Shown here one piece after another: positions 1 through 5,443 of a stretch of 6,604 nt of DNA. The first letter of the stretch is position 1, and every line of letters begins with the position of its first letter. This DNA comes from Comamonas sp. (GTDB lineage: Bacteria; Pseudomonadota; Gammaproteobacteria; Burkholderiales; Burkholderiaceae_C), in NCBI GenBank assembly GCA_018384835.1, contig JAHAYB010000365.1:1-6604 (forward strand). Reading direction: 5' to 3'. Below the pieces are notes generated by a model. That model was not told the origin of the DNA. It was given only the letters and a program-made list of their open reading frames with translations, and did no database searches. The translations under genes and the position numbers were made by a program.

Positions 1-107
1 ACCTTTCTTCAGCGTTGGATTAAAAACTGGGGTTTCTACGCTTTTGCTCAGTTTTCTCGGCAGCACCTAGTACTTGTACTGAATTCCTTTGTGCTCTTGA
101 ACGCTGC

Positions 108-137
108 TTCAGGCTGGTTGCAGTCGTTCAGCACAGA
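108..137 (+). repeat. Short repeat, left copy
   Basis: TTCAGGCTGGTTGC (108-121), ten unrelated bases, then CACAGA (132-137). The same 14-mer, the same 10-base gap and the same 6-mer recur in the same orientation at 4538-4567. Both copies are intergenic and lie outside the LysR-lyase-Bug-CoA-transferase module. This is probably a degenerate dispersed intergenic repeat; the sequence shows no transposase and no target-site duplication. Confidence 0.45.
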
Positions 138-160
138 GTTGCCAAGGGCTGCTTATGACC

Positions 161-188
161 AAAGGAGCCATCCCCAAGCGGCTTCTTT
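161..188. terminator. Candidate terminator hairpin downstream of the LysR gene
   Basis: AAAGGAGCC (161-169) and GGCTTCTTT (180-188) form a 9-bp stem around a 10-base loop. Read as plus-strand RNA there is one G-U wobble; read as minus-strand RNA there is one A-C mismatch. The A-rich entry, GC-rich core and T-rich exit have the shape of an intrinsic terminator usable from either side. It begins 10 bases beyond the LysR stop codon. The U-run is short, so activity is uncertain, and it could equally serve a plus-strand gene to the left of the window. Confidence 0.4.
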
Positions 189-197
189 AAAAGATCC

Positions 198-1100
198 CTA
201 ACGGGGTGATGCTTGCGGTCCGCCACGTTCTGCTACTACAGCTCGAGCACATTCAACCAGGTGATGAATGAGCGGTAGTCGTGCCGATGCGCGCAGCCAG
301 ATTACGCCAAAGCGCCTGACCTTTTCTTGCTTCAAGGGTAAAGCCATACGGACTACACCTTGGCCCTCTGGCATAGCCAACGCCGTGTCAGGCACCAGAG
401 CCACGCCTAGACCTTTTTCTACCATAAGCGCTATAGCAACTAGTGAACTGAGCTCGAAACGTTCCCGTGGAGCTATCTGAGCAGTCCGTAAATAGCTTTC
501 CACCATTTGGCCTCCACCCAGCGAACGGTCATAGCGTATAAGTGGCTGACTACGCAGCAACTCATGAGGTTCTTGCCCTGCCATGCAACGGGGGGCCAGC
601 AGAACCAGCGGTTCTTCCCGTAGCAGTGCCCAATCGAACGTCTTAGGCAGAGCGAAAGACGGATATAGACATACGGCTGCGTCCAGTCGCCCCTGCTGCG
701 CGGCCTGATAAAGCTGTTGAGTAGTACCGGATTCAAGAAATACCTTGGCATCCGGACAGCGAGTGACAAAGCTTGACAGGATATCTGGCAGCAAACTGTG
801 CAGCGCTGTATTGATAGTGCCTATTAGCAGCTCTCCGGCTACGCCAGCTTCATTTACATGCGTTTTGGCATTAGCCAGCTCCCTAAGAAGCAGGGGGGCG
901 CTGTGTGCAAGACGGTGGCCTGCAGGCGTGGGCTGGACTGTACGCCCTGCGCGAGCCAAAAGCGGTGCATGAAATTCGCGCTCTAAGCTGTGGATCTGCT
1001 GAGCGACCGCTGCAGCAGTAATGTTCAAACGTCGTGCTGCCTCAGCTAAGGAGCCTGTTTCCACCACCAGCAAAAAACTTTCGAGATAGGCTGTTTCCAT
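198..1100 (-). CDS. LysR-family transcriptional regulator
   Basis: This 300-residue protein is of normal length for a LysR-type regulator. Residues 1-60 form the winged helix-turn-helix (SLAEAARRLNIT at 17-28, then AAVAQQIHSLE and the wing with TPAG at 58-61). A linker helix follows, then the two-lobed effector domain from about residue 89 (GELLIG) to about 290. The start at 1100 (ATG) gives METAYLESF, the usual family N-terminus. The open frame extends upstream to a GTG at 1160, but that would add 20 atypical residues and run through the palindrome at 1109-1125. No good ribosome site precedes the ATG (only AGAAAAATT). The gene is divergent from the CoA-ester lyase gene with a 69-bp gap, so it most likely controls that operon and itself in response to the substrate or its CoA ester. 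The family is secure; target and ligand are inferred. Confidence 0.93.
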   Translation of the reverse strand: METAYLESFLLVVETGSLAEAARRLNITAAAVAQQIHSLEREFHAPLLARAGRTVQPTPAGHRLAHSAPLLLRELANAKTHVNEAGVAGELLIGTINTALHSLLPDILSSFVTRCPDAKVFLESGTTQQLYQAAQQGRLDAAVCLYPSFALPKTFDWALLREEPLVLLAPRCMAGQEPHELLRSQPLIRYDRSLGGGQMVESYLRTAQIAPRERFELSSLVAIALMVEKGLGVALVPDTALAMPEGQGVVRMALPLKQEKVRRFGVIWLRASARLPLIHHLVECARAVVAERGGPQASPR

Positions 1101-1108
1101 AATTTTTC

Positions 1109-1125
1109 TATTGTTTGAAACAATA
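1109..1125. promoter_or_regulatory. Perfect 17-bp palindrome, likely LysR operator
   Basis: TATTGTTTGAAACAATA consists of perfect 8-bp arms (1109-1116 and 1118-1125) around a single central base at 1117. It contains the T-N11-A arrangement (T1111, A1123) typical of LysR-type binding sites. It lies 8 bases from the LysR ATG and 44 bases upstream of the lyase ATG, so one site could autorepress the regulator and control the operon. A weak minus-strand -10-like TAATAT (1128-1123) overlaps it. Binding is inferred from position and symmetry. Confidence 0.65.
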
Positions 1126-1169
1126 TTAGATGTGTTTTTCTTTTCTTGCACGCCATTCACAATGACCGC

Positions 1170-2039
1170 ATGAGAAGCAAACTGTTTGTTCCAGCCTCGC
1201 GTCCTGAACTCTTCGCTAAGGCCCTAGCCAGCGATGCGGATGCATTGTCATTCGATTTAGAAGATGCTGTAGCTGAGCCTCGTAAGGAAGAGGCCAGAGA
1301 CATGCTAAAAGCTTTTTTAGAAAGTCCAGCAGCCAAGGCAACTTCCAAGACCTTGATCGTGCGCGTAAACGCAATGGACACAGTGCATTTTGCCGCCGAC
1401 GTAGCTGCCGTCGTTCGGCCCGGCCTGCATTTGGTCAATCTGCCTAAACCAGACAGCCCTGATGCGGTAGTGCAAGCTGCAGCGTGCATCGCTGATGCCG
1501 GACTGGCTAATGGTTTGTCTGAACTACCAGGTTTGCTGCTCAATATTGAAACCCCTCAATCATTGCGTATGGCTGCCACACTAGCTCGTGCACATCCGGC
1601 GGTAGTAGGCCTGCAATTGGGTTTAGGCGATCTTTTCGAGCCCTATGGAGTGCACAGGCGGGAGCCCAGCGCCCTACAGCAGGCGCTATTTACGGTGCGC
1701 ATGGCTGCCGCAGAAGCCAATGTTTTCGCCTACGACGGGGCATTTGCAGATATTCACGATTCAGAAGGTTTTCGTGCTGAGGCCGAGCTTTCTCGTCGCT
1801 TGGGCTTTATTGGTAAGAGCTGCATTCACCCTAGCCAGATTGCCTTGGCTAATAGCGTCTACCAGCCGACCAAAACTGAGATTGCTCATGCACAGCGCGT
1901 GCTACAAGCCGCTGAAAAGGCGGAAGCCAGTTCCACGGGCGCTTTTGTAGTGGACGGCAAGATGATTGACCGCCCCTTTGTACTGCGCGCCCAGGCCATT
2001 ATTGCCAGCGCGCGCGCCAGCGGCTTGCTCACCGGCTGA
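1170..2039 (+). CDS. HpcH/HpaI aldolase/citrate lyase (CitE-like) family CoA-ester lyase
   Basis: This 289-residue protein is a full-length TIM-barrel enzyme of the CitE / malyl-CoA lyase group, cytosolic and Mg2+-dependent, cleaving or forming beta-hydroxyacyl-CoA thioesters. Hallmarks in order: RSKLFVPASRPELF (2-15), FDLEDAV (28-34), VRVNA with Arg65 (64-68), LPK (91-93), Glu127 in LNIETPQ and Asp154 in GLGDLF (the expected metal ligands), YDG and DIHDSEGF (188-201), and KSCIHPSQI (216-224). The ATG at 1170 gives the standard N-terminus; an in-frame TTG at 1146 would add eight untypical residues. Neither start has a clear ribosome site. It is first in an apparent operon with a Bug protein and a CoA-transferase, which argues for a stand-alone catabolic lyase (malyl-, citramalyl- or similar CoA) rather than the citrate lyase beta subunit, since citD and citF are absent. 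Exact substrate is not determinable here. Confidence 0.9.
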   Translation: MRSKLFVPASRPELFAKALASDADALSFDLEDAVAEPRKEEARDMLKAFLESPAAKATSKTLIVRVNAMDTVHFAADVAAVVRPGLHLVNLPKPDSPDAVVQAAACIADAGLANGLSELPGLLLNIETPQSLRMAATLARAHPAVVGLQLGLGDLFEPYGVHRREPSALQQALFTVRMAAAEANVFAYDGAFADIHDSEGFRAEAELSRRLGFIGKSCIHPSQIALANSVYQPTKTEIAHAQRVLQAAEKAEASSTGAFVVDGKMIDRPFVLRAQAIIASARASGLLTG

Positions 2040-2081
2040 TGTTGCGCACCAGATTCCCCATAACAACCAAGGAGACAACTC

Positions 2082-3059
2082 ATGAAAACTTCTCGCCGCT
2101 GCTTTTCTCTCGCCATCACCTCAGCATTAGCCTTGCTAGCCAGCCCAGTCCAGGCTGCAGACTCTTATCCTCAGAAGCCTATTACCATGGTTGTCCCCTA
2201 TCCACCGGGGGGATCGAACGATGTTTTTGCGCGTCTTGTTGCCAAGGAGCTGGGCGATTTGCTTAAACACCCTGTGATCGTAGACAACCGTCCAGGCGCC
2301 AGCGGTAACACTGGCACGGGACAGGTGGCCAAGGCGGCGCCGGATGGATACACCGTGGTAGCCGTATCTTCGAGCATAACCACCAATGCCGCCGCGCAGA
2401 GCAAGCTGCCTTTTGACCCTGTGAAAAGCTTTGCGCCCATAGCTATGTTTGCCAAGGGGCCGTTTGTAGTAGCGGTGAATAAAGACTTTCCGGCTCAAAC
2501 ACCCGTAGAGCTGATACAAGAAATAAAGGCTCACCCAGGAAAGTACAACTATGCAAGCTCGGGTACAGGCAGCGTCAATCATTTCGCAACAGAACTGCTG
2601 CGCACTATGGTGCCGGGTTTTGACATCATCCATGTTCCCTACAAGGGGCAAGGGCAGGCAGTCACTGACGTAGCCGGCAATCAGGTGCAACTGATGATTT
2701 CTAGCGGGCCTTCTATCTTGCCTATGGTTCGCAATGGCAAGCTACGAGCTGTAGGTATTACCAGCCCAGAACCAAGTCCTGTTGCACCTGACCTCACGCC
2801 TATGGCTACAGCAGTTCCGGGATATGCCTTCGATCTGTGGTGGGGGCTGCTGGCTCCAGCCAATACCCCTGATGCCATTGTGAATCAGCTTAACCAAGCT
2901 GTGAATCAGGTGCTGGCAAAACCTGAAATCCGATCTAGCTTTTTGCGTGAAGGTGCCATTGCCACACCTGTTACGCCTTCGCAGTTTGCCGAAACCATTC
3001 GCCAGGACATTAAGCGCTGGCAAGAGCTAGCCAAAGAACGACAAATCACTTTGGACTAA
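2082..3059 (+). CDS. Tripartite tricarboxylate transporter substrate-binding protein (Bug/TctC family)
   Basis: This 325-residue periplasmic solute-binding protein is of normal length. Residues 1-25 are a Sec signal peptide: positive MKTSRR, a hydrophobic stretch, then VQA before ADSYP with likely cleavage after Ala25. The mature protein starts with YPQKPITMVVPYPPGG and shows Bug signatures: PGGSNDVFAR (42-51), VDNRPGASGNTG (67-78), APDGYT (86-91), later ASSGTGSVNHFATEL and HVPYKGQGQAVTD. The start is secure: AAGGAG (2069-2074) lies 7 bases before the ATG. It begins 42 bp after the lyase stop and is followed by a CoA-transferase gene, so its ligand is probably the acid those enzymes degrade. 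The TctA/TctB membrane partners are absent, as is usual for Bug genes, and would have to be supplied from elsewhere. A sensory role for the loaded protein is also possible. Confidence 0.93.
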   Translation: MKTSRRCFSLAITSALALLASPVQAADSYPQKPITMVVPYPPGGSNDVFARLVAKELGDLLKHPVIVDNRPGASGNTGTGQVAKAAPDGYTVVAVSSSITTNAAAQSKLPFDPVKSFAPIAMFAKGPFVVAVNKDFPAQTPVELIQEIKAHPGKYNYASSGTGSVNHFATELLRTMVPGFDIIHVPYKGQGQAVTDVAGNQVQLMISSGPSILPMVRNGKLRAVGITSPEPSPVAPDLTPMATAVPGYAFDLWWGLLAPANTPDAIVNQLNQAVNQVLAKPEIRSSFLREGAIATPVTPSQFAETIRQDIKRWQELAKERQITLD

Positions 3060-3072
3060 GTTTCGAAAAACA

Positions 3073-3109
3073 TGGCTTTCAGCACTTATCCCATAGGGAC
3101 CGAAAGCCA
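3073..3109 (+). promoter_or_regulatory. Stem-loop in the Bug / CoA-transferase gap
   Basis: TGGCTTTC (3073-3080) and GAAAGCCA (3102-3109) are perfect 8-bp arms around a 21-base loop that holds a second small hairpin, TCCC-ata-GGGA (3089-3099). It occupies most of the 65-bp gap and ends 15 bases before the next ATG. No U-run follows, so it is not a classical terminator. It could stabilise the upstream mRNA, cause partial attenuation, or influence initiation of the CoA-transferase, which lacks a clear ribosome site. The structure is seen; the function is inferred. Confidence 0.45.
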
Positions 3110-3124
3110 ATATATCAATCTATC

Positions 3125-4294
3125 ATGACGCTTTCCCATCTCCATCGCCAAGGGCCCCGTGGCCCACTCAGCGGCGTGCGTGTGCTAGATCTTAGCGCCT
3201 ACATCGCAGGCCCTTATGGCTGCTCTTTGCTAGCCGATCAAGGTGCTGAGGTTATAAAAATTGAGCCCCCTGTGGGCGATAACCTACGCAAATACCCTTC
3301 TACCCTCGAAGCAGAGAGCCGTGCTTTCATTGGTGTCAACCGCAGCAAATGGGGTATGGTGCTGGACCTTAAACAAAAATCAGAACACGCCACGTTAATG
3401 CGCTTGGTGCGCAATGCTGACGTGCTGGTACACAACTTCCGGCCAGGAGTACCAGAGCGGCTGGGGATAGGCTTTGATCAATTGATGGAGTTGAACCCTC
3501 GCTTGATCTACTGCAGCGTGACAGGCTACGGGAAGCAGGGCCCCATGAAGTCGAAAGCTGGCTATGACCAAGTACTTCAGACCATGACTGGCATGTGCGC
3601 CATGCAAGGCGAGGCAGGTACACCTGAGATTCTGTATGGATCGGTAGTTGATTACTATGCAGCCGCTTTGGTGGCCAGTGGTGTGGCTTCGGCTCTGTAC
3701 GAGCGCACACTGAGTGGCCGGGGCCAGCATGTTGGTGTGTCACTGCTGCGCTCCGCGCTCACTATGCAATCGGCTCGGCTAATCTGGGCAGAAGGCGAAC
3801 CGCGAGATGTTGGAGGGCGTGACATGCGCTCGGGCGGCATCACTGGCCTTCATCCGACCAAGCAAGGGTACTTGTACCTCTCTGCGAACACACAGCATTT
3901 CTGGGAAGCACTGTGTCACAAGGTAGGCTTATCTGATCTCGCGTCCGATCTGCGCTTCGATACTGTGCGTAAACGCGCTCAGCGTCACGCCGAATTGGTG
4001 CCATTGTTGCGTCAGGCTCTGGCGTCACGCACTGCTCTAGAGTGGGAAGAGTTGTTCGGCGATGAAGTACCTTGTGCTGCCGCCCGAGAAGTAGAAGATA
4101 TGTTCGATCATCCTCAAGTGCTGGCAGAAAACCTCATTGAGAATTTTAGCCATCCTACGCTTGGAAGCTATCGGGGATTTTCAGGCCCCTGGGACTTTAG
4201 CCGAACACCTGGTCCAGTGCCTTTTGCCGCACCCACTTTAGGCCAGCATACTGCTGCGTTAAAGGGTGTTGTCTCCTCGGAAGAAAAGGCATAA
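3125..4294 (+). CDS. CaiB/BaiF family (family III) CoA-transferase
   Basis: This 389-residue cytosolic enzyme moves CoA between acyl-CoA and a free carboxylic acid, often using succinyl-CoA as donor. The N-terminus carries GPLSGVRVLDLSAYIAGP (13-30), the family opening, then LADQGAEVIKIEPP (36-49), the region GVNRSKWGMVLDLK (70-83), VHNFRPGVPERLGIG (102-116), YCSVTGYGKQGP (129-140) and GYDQVLQTMTG (146-156). Asp176 in GSVVDYYAA is the expected catalytic aspartate (Asp169 in formyl-CoA transferase). SGRGQHVGVSLL (197-208) and FDHPQVLAEN (327-336) follow. Length is normal and no residues look missing. No good ribosome site precedes the ATG at 3125, but the next in-frame Met lies at residue 78, so this start stands. 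It is last in the operon and would activate the acid that the CitE-like enzyme then cleaves; donor and acceptor are inferred only. Confidence 0.93.
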   Translation: MTLSHLHRQGPRGPLSGVRVLDLSAYIAGPYGCSLLADQGAEVIKIEPPVGDNLRKYPSTLEAESRAFIGVNRSKWGMVLDLKQKSEHATLMRLVRNADVLVHNFRPGVPERLGIGFDQLMELNPRLIYCSVTGYGKQGPMKSKAGYDQVLQTMTGMCAMQGEAGTPEILYGSVVDYYAAALVASGVASALYERTLSGRGQHVGVSLLRSALTMQSARLIWAEGEPRDVGGRDMRSGGITGLHPTKQGYLYLSANTQHFWEALCHKVGLSDLASDLRFDTVRKRAQRHAELVPLLRQALASRTALEWEELFGDEVPCAAAREVEDMFDHPQVLAENLIENFSHPTLGSYRGFSGPWDFSRTPGPVPFAAPTLGQHTAALKGVVSSEEKA

Positions 4295-4381
4295 GCCGAG
4301 AACTTCCGCTCTGTGCCAGTGATGCGCTCCTACACATTTTTGACGCAAGCTTTCCTGCTTAAGCGATGCATGCGGTGCAGG

Positions 4382-4416
4382 GCAGTGCCACTTCTCTGCG
4401 GACTACTTGGCACTGC
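4382..4416. repeat. Inverted repeat downstream of the CoA-transferase gene
   Basis: GCAGTGCCA (4382-4390) and TGGCACTGC (4408-4416) are perfect 9-bp arms around a 17-base loop. Allowing a bulged G at 4417 extends the stem by two further G-C pairs (4380-4381 with 4418-4419). It lies 87 bp after the CoA-transferase stop. No T-run follows on either strand, so if it ends transcription it is not by the textbook intrinsic mechanism; it could act as a 3' stabilising stem. Confidence 0.5.
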
Positions 4417-4444
4417 GCCAGCATCTTAGATTTCAACCACGCGC

Positions 4445-4475
4445 GATGACTGTTACTCGGCAACGATCAGTCATC
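4445..4475. repeat. Inverted repeat GATGACTG / CAGTCATC
   Basis: Perfect 8-bp arms (4445-4452 and 4468-4475) flank a 15-base spacer. The inner heptamers ATGACTG and CAGTCAT are the same as those in the larger hairpin at 4571-4603, so the two palindromes appear related. No T-run follows on either strand. Confidence 0.5.
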
Positions 4476-4537
4476 CATGTTCTGGAATTGACAGACAGCA
4501 ACCGCAGCAAAGCAGAAGTAGACATCTGAAAGTCGGG

Positions 4538-4567
4538 TTCAGGCTGGTTGCTGACATCCGACACAGA
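4538..4567 (+). repeat. Short repeat, right copy
   Basis: TTCAGGCTGGTTGC (4538-4551), ten bases, then CACAGA (4562-4567), matching 108-137 in sequence, spacing and orientation. It sits among the inverted repeats of the convergent gap and directly abuts the hairpin at 4571-4603. Together the two copies bracket the whole LysR-lyase-Bug-CoA-transferase module. Confidence 0.45.
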
Positions 4568-4570
4568 AAT

Positions 4571-4603
4571 TCAATGACTGCTGATGCTCAGAGCAGTCAT
4601 TGA
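4571..4603 (-). terminator. Strong 12-bp hairpin, candidate terminator of the IclR transcript
   Basis: TCAATGACTGCT (4571-4582) and AGCAGTCATTGA (4592-4603) are perfect 12-bp arms around a 9-base loop, the strongest hairpin in the window. Read on the minus strand it lies 66 bp beyond the IclR stop and is followed by ATTTCTGTG, a short U-rich tail that is weak but better than the plus-strand exit. It may therefore terminate the IclR mRNA and block opposing transcription. The alternative is a dispersed-repeat remnant, because its core heptamers recur at 4446-4474. Confidence 0.45.
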
Positions 4604-4669
4604 GTTGAGGTCTCTGTAAAAGCTTGCTCATGGCCTGAAGCTGTCTAGAAAAAGCTGGGCGATTCAAAC

Positions 4670-5443
4670 TCAATCTGGATACCACTGGCTGACACGGTTT
4701 GGCAATGCTTTCACAGTATCACTTCCTGCGAGCGCAAAAGAGATGTCCTTAGAGACATGAATAACGTCTGTTGCTAATTCCTTCAGTTTCTCCGGTGGGA
4801 GCCTAAAGGCTGGTCCAGAAACACAAACGGATCCAAGCAAACGGTGATTTTTGCCAAACACCGGCGCAGACACGGTAGCAACACCTTGTTCACGTTCGCC
4901 AATTGACCAGTGGTAACCACGTCTACGAATAAGCTCGTAAGTTTCGCCTGGCTTGCCAGAGAAAGCAAGAATCACATGTCCAGGAGACCCTTTGTCTAGG
5001 GGTAATTTTTCTCCCATCCGCACATGGTGGCGCAATGCTTGTGGCCCCTCCACGCGCACCAAGCAAATCCGTGTATTCCCCTCGCGGACATAAAACGCCG
5101 TGCTTTCACTGGTTGTTTGCGCTAACCCTCGCAACATAGGCTCCAGCACATCCTGCACATCAAATCCGGAGCGATAACGTGCTCCTAACCACCCTGCAGC
5201 AGGCCCTAGACGCCATTCACCATCATCCCTTTGTACCAGATAGCCGACATCTGCCAGCGTGCGCGCTAAGCGCAACACCGTCGTTTTATGCAAGTTGCAA
5301 CGTCGGCTCAACTCTGCCAAAGGTAGGTGGGACTCAGCCAATCCGAAGGCGTCCAGAATCTTTATCGCACGTACTACTGCCGCCACGTTTCCGGCACTTG
5401 CGCCGTCCCTCCCTACCTCGTGAAATTGTTCTTCTTTTGTCAT
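4670..5443 (-). CDS. IclR-family transcriptional regulator
   Basis: This 257-residue protein has normal IclR length and layout. Residues about 19-80 form the winged helix-turn-helix (VVRAIKILDAF, LPLAELSRRCNLHKTTVLRLARTLADVGYL, then wing DDGEWRLGP). The effector domain covers about 90-245, including STAFYVREGNTRICLVRVEG, the conserved SPGHVILAF-type segment, GYHWSIGEREQGVATVSAPVFG and LLGSVCVSGPAFRL. I chose the ATG at 5443, preceded by GGGAG five bases upstream. An in-frame TTG at 5458 has its own AGGAG eight bases upstream and would add MQGAK, so a slightly longer form is possible. The gene is divergent from a second Bug gene across 170 bp, making that gene its likely target. IclR proteins in such settings usually sense an aromatic or organic acid; the ligand is not evident. 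Confidence 0.92.
   Translation of the reverse strand: MTKEEQFHEVGRDGASAGNVAAVVRAIKILDAFGLAESHLPLAELSRRCNLHKTTVLRLARTLADVGYLVQRDDGEWRLGPAAGWLGARYRSGFDVQDVLEPMLRGLAQTTSESTAFYVREGNTRICLVRVEGPQALRHHVRMGEKLPLDKGSPGHVILAFSGKPGETYELIRRRGYHWSIGEREQGVATVSAPVFGKNHRLLGSVCVSGPAFRLPPEKLKELATDVIHVSKDISFALAGSDTVKALPNRVSQWYPD

Larger units (their letters stand above)
1..197. other. Left-edge region with no assignable gene
   Basis: No recognisable gene lies here. Plus-strand frame 1 is open from the window edge to a TAA at 199-201 (66 codons, Trp- and Phe-rich, ending LKDP). It has no ATG and matches no family I recognise, so it could be the tail of a gene cut by the window edge or chance. A terminator-like hairpin (161-188) lies inside that frame, which argues against coding. 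The region also holds a small inverted repeat, AGTAC-tt-GTACT (69-80), and one copy of a short repeat found again at 4538-4567. Confidence 0.5.
4295..4669. other. Non-coding, inverted-repeat-rich gap between convergent genes
   Basis: These 375 bp separate the ends of the CoA-transferase (plus) and IclR (minus) genes. The longest plus-strand start-to-stop frame I found is a 35-codon stretch (4322-4429) without a ribosome site, and I see no tRNA or recognisable RNA gene. The region carries three perfect long inverted repeats (4382-4416, 4445-4475, 4571-4603), an 8-bp pair CAGCAACC / GGTTGCTG (4496-4503 with 4546-4553), smaller pairs CTGAA / TTCAG (4526-4542) and GTCGG / CCGAC (4532-4562), and the right copy of a short repeat. 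It probably terminates transcription from both sides; the density of symmetry also suggests remnants of dispersed repeats or a structured RNA. Confidence 0.6.

Noticed and set aside
69..80. AGTAC-tt-GTACT as an operator
   Set aside because: Five-base arms are expected by chance at this scale, and no gene start lies nearby to give it a role.
1101..1160. Upstream extension of the LysR protein to a GTG at 1160 (or GTG at 1151)
   Set aside because: It adds 17-20 residues unlike any LysR N-terminus, runs through the perfect palindrome, and would nearly abut the divergent lyase start. The ATG at 1100 gives the usual family opening.
1146..1169. TTG start eight codons upstream for the CitE-like lyase
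   Set aside because: No ribosome site precedes it, and the family normally begins at MRSKLFVPA, exactly the ATG at 1170.
2136..2690. 184-codon minus-strand frame inside the first Bug gene
   Set aside because: It lies antisense to a gene with a clear signal peptide, family motifs and a strong ribosome site; its product resembles no protein family I know.
4322..4429. Possible 35-codon small gene in the convergent gap
   Set aside because: No ribosome site, no recognisable product, and it contains the inverted repeat at 4382-4416, which better explains the sequence.
4616..4642. AGCTT / AAGCT stem followed by TTTTAC on the minus strand as the IclR terminator
   Set aside because: The stem has only five pairs with a 12-base loop, too weak to prefer over the 12-bp hairpin at 4571-4603.
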